9,179 nucleotides of DNA from PNAI01 sp964575715 (GTDB lineage: Bacteria; Pseudomonadota; Alphaproteobacteria; Rhizobiales; Xanthobacteraceae): positions 1 through 9,179 of the forward strand of contig CAZNSG010000374.1 in NCBI GenBank assembly GCA_964575715.1. Reading direction: 5' to 3'. A model generated the notes under the pieces. That model was not told the DNA's origin and ran no database searches. It worked only from the letters and a program-made list of their open reading frames with translations. The position numbers and the translations under genes are program-made. Below, piece after piece: positions 1 to 5,439 of this stretch; positions within the stretch are counted from its first letter, which is position 1, and each line of letters starts with the position of its first letter.

Positions 1-884
1 CGCGTTCCGAGTTCGTTGGAGATGAATGGCCAGTCGACCGAGAACAGAATGCGGTCGATACCCATTTCCGCCACGCTGCAGGCCAGCGCAGTATCGGAGA
101 AGTTGCCGCTGGTCGTGAGATAGAAGTGTTCGCGGAAGGCCTCGCGGAACGACCCGCCGCTATTGCCCGGCCGCGACAGCGACTGGTCAATGCGCCAGAG
201 CAAGAACGGAATACCTTCGCCGAGATGGCCGAGAATGATCTTGAGACGTGGATACTGCTTGAACAGGCCACTCAGGACGAGGCGCACGCCCTGCGTCGCG
301 GCTTCAACGGTAAAGCCCAACGCGGGTCCGAGGATTTCCGGATATTGCGCGGCATAGTCGTTGTAGTAGGCGGCGGCGACGGTAGGGTTTGGGAAGGACG
401 GATGCATGTAGAGCGGAACGTCCAGCGCGTGGGCGCGTTCGAAGATCGGCCAGAACTGCTTGTCATCGATGAAGCGGCCGTTGGTGAGACCGTGTATCAT
501 CGCGCCCTTGAATCCAAGCCGCGTCACGACGCGCTCCAGCTCGTCGGCGGCGGTTTTGGGATCGGGCGTCGGCAGGATGCCGAAAGCGGCGAAGCGTTTA
601 GGATTCGTCTGGATGAAGGCGTGCAGCCGGTCGTTGGTCTGCCGCGTCATGCGCACGGCGGTTTCGGCGTCCATCTTCTGCGTGCCGGGTGCTCCGTGCG
701 AAAGCACCTGAACATCGACGCCGGCCTCGTCCATCTCGCGCAGGCGCAATTCGCCGAGATCGAGCAGACGCTTCTCGACGTCGGAAATCCGCTTGCCCTC
801 ACGACCGGGAAACATCGCGACCAGATCGGCGTCCCAGTAGTGCTCTTCGAGTGCGATGACGAACGGCTTGTTCTGAGCTTGCAT
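1..884 (-). CDS. ACMSD/gamma-resorcylate decarboxylase-like amidohydrolase, partial
   Basis: Reading the minus strand from the ATG at 884-882 gives 294 codons with no stop, running off the left edge, so the C-terminus is missing (family members are about 325-340 aa). The residues fit the amidohydrolase-2 (ACMSD) superfamily: an E-x-H metal motif near the N-terminus (ALEEHY, E13/H15), a histidine after the fourth strand (YMHPSFP, H161), GHLGE (H220) and a late aspartate (SVDWPF, D284). These correspond in order and spacing to the metal and catalytic residues known for gamma-resorcylate decarboxylase. Having E-x-H instead of the H-x-H of ACMSD itself places it with the hydroxybenzoate decarboxylases (gamma-resorcylate, 2,3-dihydroxybenzoate, 5-carboxyvanillate). 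The likely role is cytoplasmic, divalent-metal-dependent, non-oxidative decarboxylation of a hydroxyaromatic acid; the exact substrate is unknown and a hydrolase role is possible. A good Shine-Dalgarno (GGGAG, 896-892, seven nt before ATG) fixes the start. Confidence 0.85.
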   Translation of the reverse strand, partial: MQAQNKPFVIALEEHYWDADLVAMFPGREGKRISDVEKRLLDLGELRLREMDEAGVDVQVLSHGAPGTQKMDAETAVRMTRQTNDRLHAFIQTNPKRFAAFGILPTPDPKTAADELERVVTRLGFKGAMIHGLTNGRFIDDKQFWPIFERAHALDVPLYMHPSFPNPTVAAAYYNDYAAQYPEILGPALGFTVEAATQGVRLVLSGLFKQYPRLKIILGHLGEGIPFLLWRIDQSLSRPGNSGGSFREAFREHFYLTTSGNFSDTALACSVAEMGIDRILFSVDWPFISNELGT

Positions 885-1003
885 GAAATGTCTCCCGCGT
901 ATTTAGCAAAATTAGCGTGCCGCGACGCACGCGCGCCAGAAAAATCGGGGATCGTGCGCACATCGCTGCATTGAAAATTTGCACGGAGTTGAATAACATT
1001 CAT
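885..1003. promoter_or_regulatory. Divergent intergenic region with 13-bp dyad
   Basis: This spacer lies between the amidohydrolase start (minus) and the remnant hydrolase start (plus). The part from about 960 to 1015 is AT-rich against a GC-rich background. It contains a perfect inverted repeat, TGAAT-AAC-ATTCA, at 990-1002, just before the ATG at 1004. It is a plausible shared promoter/operator region for the two divergent genes. No regulator gene is visible, so the binding factor is unknown. Confidence 0.35.
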
Positions 1004-1215
1004 ATGATGAAAAATCTGCAAAACCAAAATCTTGGGGCCGCGAGACGCATCGCGCATGTGGCGCCCCTCAGCTCGTTTGGCAAGAAGGTGTGTCTGGCAC
1101 ATACTGCGCTCATTGTGATTGACATCCAGAACGATTTCTGTGCTGAGAACGGCCTCGTCGACCGGGGAGGACGTGACATGTCGGCCGTCCAGGCGATGGC
1201 CGAAGGGCCTGCCTT
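1004..1215 (+). pseudogene. Truncated isochorismatase-like cysteine hydrolase (N-terminal remnant)
   Basis: The frame starting at ATG 1004 (or 1007) encodes about 70 residues that look like the start of an isochorismatase-fold hydrolase. The diagnostic segment is TALIVIDIQNDFCAENG, with the catalytic aspartate in the D-x-Q-N-D-F motif. It is followed by a LVDRGGRDMSAVQAMAE stretch, the kind seen in RutB/ureidoacrylate-hydrolase-like members. Full-length proteins are about 200-240 aa with a later lysine and a nucleophilic cysteine; both are lost here. Homology stops at about 1215, exactly where the first copy of a 13-bp direct repeat begins, and the frame ends soon after at 1246. The gene was probably cut by an insertion sequence and is non-functional. 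The open frame extends upstream to 917, but that part carries no family residues. Confidence 0.65.
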
Positions 1216-1228
1216 CTGTGTGTACCGA
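1216..1228 (+). repeat. 13-bp direct repeat, copy 1
   Basis: CTGTGTGTACCGA, identical to 1412-1424. Similarity continues imperfectly for about 11 nt downstream (both copies share an ATTC at the same offset). It sits at the point where the cysteine hydrolase remnant is cut. Confidence 0.7.
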
Positions 1229-1279
1229 GAACTTCATTCGCATTGATAAGCTGAAGGAATCACCTAACGTCAGCGCACT

Positions 1280-1411
1280 ATGTTCGCGCTGATACGATTT
1301 TTCTTGTCTATCCTGGCCTCGCTCTCCAAGTCGAAGGGCTGCCTTGAAACAGAGAACGCCGCGCTCCGACATCAGTTGATCGATTTGCGGCGTAAGGCAC
1401 AGGGCCGGGTC
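1280..1411 (+). pseudogene. Truncated IS transposase/integrase, N-terminal remnant
   Basis: The frame from ATG 1280 starts MFALIRFFLSILASL and continues with ENAALRHQLIDLRRK, ending near QGRV at 1411. This is the typical N-terminus of the DDE 'integrase catalytic region' transposases that are widespread in Bradyrhizobium and relatives: a hydrophobic start, then a coiled ENxxLRxQLxxLRR segment. Only about 44 codons remain; the DNA-binding remainder and the whole DDE catalytic core are missing. The frame continues to 1636 but without recognisable transposase sequence after 1411, where a second copy of the 13-bp repeat begins. It cannot encode an active transposase. Confidence 0.6.
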
Positions 1412-1424
1412 CTGTGTGTACCGA
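1412..1424 (+). repeat. 13-bp direct repeat, copy 2
   Basis: The second copy of CTGTGTGTACCGA lies 196 nt after copy 1, in the same orientation, at the point where the transposase remnant loses homology. Two related IS left ends, one inserted into the other, would explain the arrangement; a recombination scar is the alternative. Confidence 0.7.
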
Positions 1425-1704
1425 AAATTAGATTCTGCAATATCGGTGGTGAAGGCCATCGAGAACAGGGTGTGGCGCGATGGCACTGCGGCGCTCAATC
1501 GCGCGATGGAACGGCGCGTCCTTGTTCAGGGAACGATGAGTCCTCGACGCCACCAGCACCTGAGGTGTTTGTGCCGACATTCGCTGCGTGGCCGGATTCG
1601 CGGGACATGCTGGCATTACCGAATGCTCTCAATTAACTTTCCACCCGGGCCACTCAATGCAGGCTGGTGACTGTGGCGAGGGCTGATGCGCGACCTGTTC
1701 GACA
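1425..1704. other. Non-coding or decayed stretch
   Basis: No gene is convincing here. Several frames are open (for example plus-strand frames ending at 1636 and 1670) but none shows a family motif, a ribosome binding site or a sensible start. There is a small perfect dyad, CACCT-G-AGGTG, at 1557-1567. The stretch is probably debris of mobile elements and decayed genes. Confidence 0.5.
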
Positions 1705-1767
1705 CTGGCGCGTGAACTCGCGACCTGGACCAAGACGGTCGACGACGCCGGCATTCCGAAGCAGTAG
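1705..1767 (+). pseudogene. Possible C-terminal remnant of a TctC/Bug-like protein
   Basis: The plus frame ending in TAG at 1765-1767 reads ARELATWTKTVDDAGIPKQ. The pattern of a charged helix, an aromatic W/K pair, and 'V-x-D-A-G-I' before the stop resembles the C-terminal helix of TctC/Bug binding proteins. A stop codon at 1684-1686 closes the frame upstream, so at most a short tail survives. The match is short and from memory of the family, so it is tentative. Confidence 0.25.
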
Positions 1768-1772
1768 CGGTC

Positions 1773-2768
1773 TCAGCGTTGCGCGGCCGGCGGCGCAGGT
1801 GAGGCTTCTTTCGTAAGCTTGGCGATCTCGCCCTGCCGCACAATCTCCTGACGAATGAACGCGTCATACTTCGCCGGCGTGTTGTCGGCCGGCACCGTCA
1901 TGCCGAGCGCCGCAACGCGCGACTTGAAAGCGTCGGACTGCACCACCGCGTTGAGCTGCTTGTTGAGGTATTCGACGATCGGCTTCGGCGTCTTCACCGG
2001 CGCAGAGAGACCGACAAAACCGCGGAAGTCGACCTTGTAGCCCAGTTCCTGGAAGGTCGGCATATTGGGCCAGCTGGCGACCCGTGTCGGAGCCGCGACC
2101 GCCAGCGCGTGCACCTTGCCGTCGTCGACCAGCGGCTTGGCTTGTGAGAAGAAGACGAACGCGCCCTGGATGGCTCCGCCCGCCACCTCGCGCGCCGCAT
2201 CGCCGGAGCCGCGGTAAGGCACGGCAACGATCTCGATCTTGGCGGCCATATTGAGCAGCGCCAACGCCATCGCCGGCGAGGAGGCGGGGCCGGAGGTGCC
2301 GAAGCTGACGTTCTTCGGATTCGCCTTGGCGGCGGTGATTAATTCCGCCAGCGACTTGTACGGCAGGCGGGCGTTAACGATCAGCACCAGCGGCGGCCCA
2401 TCGACGATCCATCCAATCTGAGCGAAATCATCGACCGGGCTGTAGGGCAGCGGCCCGAAGTGAATGTTCTGCGCGTCGGCGATCGAATTGGCGAACAGCG
2501 TGTAGCCGTCCGGCGTCGCACGCGCTGCAATGGCGGCGCCGATCGTCCCCGTGGCCCCGGTCTTGTTCTCGACTACAAGGTTCTGGCCCATCTTCTCCGA
2601 CATCATTGTCGCCGCCACGCGGGCGGGTACGTCGGTCAATCCCCCGGCAGGAAATGGCACGATCATAGTGATCGGCCGGTTCGGATAGTCCTGCGCCTGC
2701 GTAGCCGGGGTCGTTCCGATGAGCAGCGCGCCGCACAGCGCCAGCCAGAGTCGCGGACGGATCGTCAT
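1773..2768 (-). CDS. Bug/TctC family tripartite tricarboxylate transporter substrate-binding protein
   Basis: 331 aa, the usual length for the family. The N-terminus (TIRPRLWLALCGALLIG, then TPATQA|QDYP) is a Sec signal peptide with probable cleavage after A25. The mature protein opens with the family hallmark YPNRPITMIVPFPAGGLTD. It continues with ENKTGATGTIGA, a DGYTLF motif (about residues 87-92) and a TSGPASSPAMALA ligand-loop region, all typical of Bug proteins. It should act in the periplasm, capturing a carboxylate-bearing solute for a TctAB-type membrane permease. No tctA or tctB lies next to it, which is common for orphan Bug proteins. The C-terminus ends in an unusual Pro/Ala-rich tail (EASPAPPAAQR). 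The start ATG at 2768-2766 follows a good Shine-Dalgarno (AGGAG). It is transcribed away from the triple-RidA gene. The ligand cannot be told from sequence. Confidence 0.9.
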   Translation of the reverse strand: MTIRPRLWLALCGALLIGTTPATQAQDYPNRPITMIVPFPAGGLTDVPARVAATMMSEKMGQNLVVENKTGATGTIGAAIAARATPDGYTLFANSIADAQNIHFGPLPYSPVDDFAQIGWIVDGPPLVLIVNARLPYKSLAELITAAKANPKNVSFGTSGPASSPAMALALLNMAAKIEIVAVPYRGSGDAAREVAGGAIQGAFVFFSQAKPLVDDGKVHALAVAAPTRVASWPNMPTFQELGYKVDFRGFVGLSAPVKTPKPIVEYLNKQLNAVVQSDAFKSRVAALGMTVPADNTPAKYDAFIRQEIVRQGEIAKLTKEASPAPPAAQR

Positions 2769-2992
2769 GTGTCGCTCCTATTCCGGCACGATGAACTGTA
2801 ATGAACTCAGCTCAGACCACGCATGCGACATGCCAGCCCATGCCCGGAGCCGCACGCTTAGAAATATTAAACACCCGATCGGAGGATTAGGCCAGTACCT
2901 GTCCGATGTGGCATATCTTCCCAGACACCCCGCCCAAATGCGAGAGTTTGCTTTCGTCGCTCGATCGACCCAAAGCCAATCGTGAGGATGTA
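2769..2992. promoter_or_regulatory. Divergent promoter region, TctC / triple RidA
   Basis: These 224 nt separate two divergent genes and should hold both promoters. A short AT-rich patch (TTAGAAATATTAAA, near 2859-2872) is the best candidate for a -10 area. No strong operator dyad was found. An in-frame extension of the RidA gene up to GTG/ATG-type codons near 2906 is open, but it lacks a ribosome site and family residues. Confidence 0.35.
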
Positions 2993-4309
2993 ATGGCAGA
3001 TAAAGAAGCATCATCAGCGGCGAAGCCCCTGCTCCCCGTCGAACTCGGCCCCGGCAAGATCAAGTTTGCCCAAGGCATCCAAGCGGGCCGCTGGGTTTTC
3101 GCCACCGGCCTGATGGCGCAGGACTTCGTGAGCGGTATTGCGGCGAACGTGCTGGCGGAGCGCGCGCCGCACGCCAGCCAGCCCAAGCGCGAGAAGGAAG
3201 CCGCTCGCATCTTCGAGAACCTCGTCGCGGTGCTGCACGCCGCCGGAACCGACCGCGCCCATCTCGTTCGCACCGACCAGTACTACACCACCGTAAAAGC
3301 GGTGCCGCCCTATCAGCAGGTGCGCCGCGAGGTGCTGGCCGGACGGATTCCGCCATCGACGTCGATCGCGCAACAGCGGCTGCTACTGCCAGGCGCGGAC
3401 ATGAACATCCAGGCGCTGGCGATAATTCCCGAAAAGGGCTTCGAGGTGGAGCACCTCAAGCACGAACAGCTCCAGGGCCGCCCCACGTCCGGCTATTCGC
3501 CCGCGCTCACTGCCGGCGATTTCATATTCATCCCCGGCATCACCTCGCTCGCGATCGGCGATGAGCTGCGGCGCAACGGGGTCGCGGCCGAGGCGCTGAT
3601 GACGGAGGGCGCGCAATGGGCCGGTCAACCGATCAAGCTCGAAACCGAGTTCATCATCACCAAGCGCATGGTGCAGTCGCTGGCGCTGGCGGGTGCCAAG
3701 CTCGAGGACGTGGTCCACGCCCAAATTTATCTCACCGATCGCGAGGATTATTCCGCCTTCAACGAGATGTGGACGAAACACTTCGGCTCATCGGGGCCGA
3801 GCTATTCGATCATCCCGTGCATCGATCATGGCCTCGCGCCCTACGACGGCAAGATCGAGATCAACGTCATCGCCGCAAAACCCGGCAGCGCGACGAGCAG
3901 GCGTCCCGTCGACGCTGGCGTCGTCACCGCGTTCCGCAATCAGCCGCAGGCAGTGAAGGCAGGCGATCTGCTGTTCATCTCAGGGCTCATGGCCATCGAC
4001 CGCGACGGGCTGGTGCCGAGCGCCGTAGCCGATTCGCGCCAGCCTTTCTTCTCGTCGTCGCCCGAGGCGCAGGCGGAATGTATCGTCGACAACATTGCCA
4101 AGCTTTGCAAAGCCGCCGGAACCTCACTCGCCAATGTGGTGCGGGTGCTGCAGTTCCACACCGACATCGGTGAGTTCTATCCAGTTTACAAAGTCTGGGA
4201 GCGCCGCCTCGGCGGGCGGCCGGTGCCGTTCTCCGCGGTCGAGGTGCCCTCGCCGCTGCCGGTGCCCGGCGCAACGGTGCAGATCGAGGCCTGGGTTTAC
4301 GCCCCGTGA
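2993..4309 (+). CDS. Triple-domain RidA/YjgF/UK114 family protein
   Basis: 438 aa from ATG 2993, chosen because GAGG at 2984-2987 lies five nt upstream and the family residues start soon after. Three RidA-like domains follow each other: about residues 20-146, 164-296 and 307-437. Each shows the family pattern: GD/GRxxFxxGLxA, a helix with N/IxxLxxAAGxxLxxVV, a strand with Q-x-Y/F-x-T, and a final G-x-x-x-x-I-x-A strand. Canonical RidA is a trimer of ~130-aa subunits that hydrolyses 2-aminoacrylate-type enamines using an arginine (R105 in E. coli). Here the equivalent positions appear to be S122, S270 and P412, so none keeps that arginine. The glutamate near the last strand survives in domains 2 and 3 (E289, E432) but looks like N138 in domain 1. 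This resembles the arginine-lacking Rid subfamilies, and imine deamination is therefore doubtful. A three-in-one chain could fold as a pseudo-trimer. Its setting suggests a role on a catabolic intermediate. Confidence 0.85.
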   Translation: MADKEASSAAKPLLPVELGPGKIKFAQGIQAGRWVFATGLMAQDFVSGIAANVLAERAPHASQPKREKEAARIFENLVAVLHAAGTDRAHLVRTDQYYTTVKAVPPYQQVRREVLAGRIPPSTSIAQQRLLLPGADMNIQALAIIPEKGFEVEHLKHEQLQGRPTSGYSPALTAGDFIFIPGITSLAIGDELRRNGVAAEALMTEGAQWAGQPIKLETEFIITKRMVQSLALAGAKLEDVVHAQIYLTDREDYSAFNEMWTKHFGSSGPSYSIIPCIDHGLAPYDGKIEINVIAAKPGSATSRRPVDAGVVTAFRNQPQAVKAGDLLFISGLMAIDRDGLVPSAVADSRQPFFSSSPEAQAECIVDNIAKLCKAAGTSLANVVRVLQFHTDIGEFYPVYKVWERRLGGRPVPFSAVEVPSPLPVPGATVQIEAWVYAP

Positions 4310-4509
4310 CGCGGTATTAATCTCCGCTACCCCGCGACGTTGGCCTCGCGCATGAAGCCGAGCTTCGTCGTCAGGGTATTGTCACGCTCGCGCAGTGAAG
4401 GCGTTTTCGGGTTTAGGCGGAGCTTGCTAAGTGATTGAAAATGCTACAGCGCCATGGAACAAAACTGGCGGAGTTTGGAAGCAAATCCCGTTAACGTGAC
4501 AATGCCATC
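4310..4509. other. Convergent intergenic region with long-range inverted repeat
   Basis: The spacer lies between the ends of the triple-RidA gene (plus) and the dienelactone hydrolase gene (minus). It contains GGTATTGTCACG at 4375-4386 and its near-perfect reverse complement CGTGACAATGCC at 4495-4506 (11 of 12 pairs), bounding about 132 nt. No classic hairpin-plus-T-tract terminator was seen for either gene. Confidence 0.4.
4327..4443 (-). pseudogene. Possible C-terminal coding remnant
   Basis: A minus-strand frame of 38 codons ends with TAG at 4329-4327 and reads LRERDNTLTTKLGFMREANV near its end. The residue mix looks protein-like, but the frame has no start codon with a ribosome site and no family can be named. 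It may be the tail of a gene deleted by rearrangement, or chance. Confidence 0.18.
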
Positions 4510-5184
4510 TCAGCCGATATGAGCGGCCATAAAATCCAGCGAACGCCGGAGCGCCAGGGCGGCGCTCGGCTGATGGAAACTGGAGGTCTCGTCGCAGTTG
4601 AATCCGTGGCTTGCGGGATAGACCTGGATCTCGACCTGCGCGCCCTGGGCCGCACGCAGCTGTCCGGCGTGCTCGAGCGTCGCGATCGGATCGTTCTCGC
4701 CGAAATGCATCAGCACGGCACAGCGCGGCTTTTCGGCGATGTAAGGGCCGATCTGAGTGCCGTAGTAGCAAACCGCCGCGGCAACCCCGTCGACGTGAGC
4801 GGCGGAGCGCCAGGCAATCGTGCCGCCCCAGCAATATCCAAGCGTGGCGATTTTTCCGGATTCGCTCAATTGTGCTCTTGCCGCATTGACATCGGCAAAC
4901 ACCTGATCCCACGGTATCTTGCTGCGCAAGTCGCGGCCAGTGGCTGCATCCTCCTTCGAATAGCCGAGCTCGATCCCGGTACGGACGCGATCGAATAGCG
5001 CCGGCGCTACGACATGATAACCCTGCGCCGCATAGCCGTCGCAAACGCGCCGGATGTGCGCGGTGACCCCGAAGATCTCCTGCAGCAGCACCAGGCCGCC
5101 GCGCGGCGGCTTGTCCGGCCGCGCCTGGTAGGCGGATAACACGTGCCCGTCATGTGCGCGCAGCAAAATAACCTTACCCGTCAT
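4510..5184 (-). CDS. Dienelactone hydrolase family protein
   Basis: 224 aa from ATG 5184-5182, close to the ~236 aa of classical dienelactone hydrolase. The frame stays open up to an ATG at 5280-5278, but the added 32 residues have no family character and would run through the divergent promoter, so the shorter form is preferred; its Shine-Dalgarno is weak. The alpha/beta-hydrolase triad is complete: C118 in GYCWGG, D165 in GENDPI and H193 in SHGFN. The glutamate that tunes the cysteine in true dienelactone hydrolase is present (E36 in QEIFGV). The enzyme is cytoplasmic and hydrolyses enol-lactones such as dienelactone to maleylacetate in (chloro)catechol or hydroxyquinol routes; other ester or lactone substrates are possible. 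It diverges from the monooxygenase operon, with which it probably shares control. Confidence 0.88.
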   Translation of the reverse strand: MTGKVILLRAHDGHVLSAYQARPDKPPRGGLVLLQEIFGVTAHIRRVCDGYAAQGYHVVAPALFDRVRTGIELGYSKEDAATGRDLRSKIPWDQVFADVNAARAQLSESGKIATLGYCWGGTIAWRSAAHVDGVAAAVCYYGTQIGPYIAEKPRCAVLMHFGENDPIATLEHAGQLRAAQGAQVEIQVYPASHGFNCDETSSFHQPSAALALRRSLDFMAAHIG

Positions 5185-5439
5185 GACCGCGTCCGTGTGC
5201 GCTAAGCGCGCCCTGCCGATCGCATGCTGTAACACACGGATGCCGGAAAATATCTGGTAATTTCGAAAATATATTGACATATAGAAATTTTAGATGCGAT
5301 GATTTTTCGCGGGTAAAATTAGGTGAATTGGGAAAAAATTGTTGCCCGAAGCCAGCCTCGTGCCCCCAATCGGCGAGCATCCCGCAGTGCAAGCGTGAGG
5401 GTCGTTGCGAATGAGACGTGACCGGCTTGGCGTGTGACA
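5185..5439. promoter_or_regulatory. Divergent control region, dienelactone hydrolase / monooxygenase operon
   Basis: The region from about 5245 to 5340 is strongly AT-rich in an otherwise GC-rich window. It holds a palindrome TTTCGAAA (5261-5268) and a perfect dyad TATAT-TGAC-ATATA (5270-5283). A distant AATTTC/GAAATT pair (5259-5264 and 5284-5289) encloses the dyad. These elements look like an operator that could control both divergent transcripts. The long untranslated stretch between 5304 and 5439 has no gene. Confidence 0.45.
5274..5303 (+). promoter_or_regulatory. Candidate sigma-70 promoter for the monooxygenase operon
   Basis: A full-consensus -35 box TTGACA at 5274-5279 is followed after 18 nt by GATGAT (5298-5303), which matches four of the six -10 consensus bases. 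The -35 box lies in the middle of the TATAT-TGAC-ATATA dyad, so a protein bound there would block polymerase. The predicted leader to the start at 5440 would be about 130 nt. Confidence 0.4.

Larger units (their letters stand above)
1216..1411 (+). mobile_element. Left-end fragment of an insertion sequence
   Basis: The fragment runs from the first copy of the 13-bp repeat CTGTGTGTACCGA (1216-1228) to the base before the second copy (1412-1424). It holds a ~60-nt non-coding leader followed by the beginning of a transposase gene. The boundary at 1216 coincides with the loss of homology in the upstream cysteine hydrolase, as expected for an IS left end. No right end or inverted terminal partner was found in the window, so the exact IS family and left terminus are uncertain. 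Confidence 0.45.

Noticed and set aside
126..974. Long plus-strand open frame of 282 codons
   Set aside because: It is the antisense shadow of the amidohydrolase; it has no family motifs and no ribosome site.
647..1498. Long minus-strand open frame of 283 codons
   Set aside because: It crosses the amidohydrolase start, the truncated hydrolase and the IS fragment in a frame without any recognisable domain.
2906..2992. N-terminal extension of the triple-RidA protein
   Set aside because: It has no Shine-Dalgarno and no RidA residues, whereas ATG 2993 has GAGG at correct spacing.
4310..4330. GCGG...CCGC stem after the RidA gene as terminator
   Set aside because: The arms are only four bp and there is no T-tract.
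5185..5280. N-terminal extension of the dienelactone hydrolase to an ATG at 5280
   Set aside because: It would run through the divergent promoter and adds 32 residues with no family similarity.
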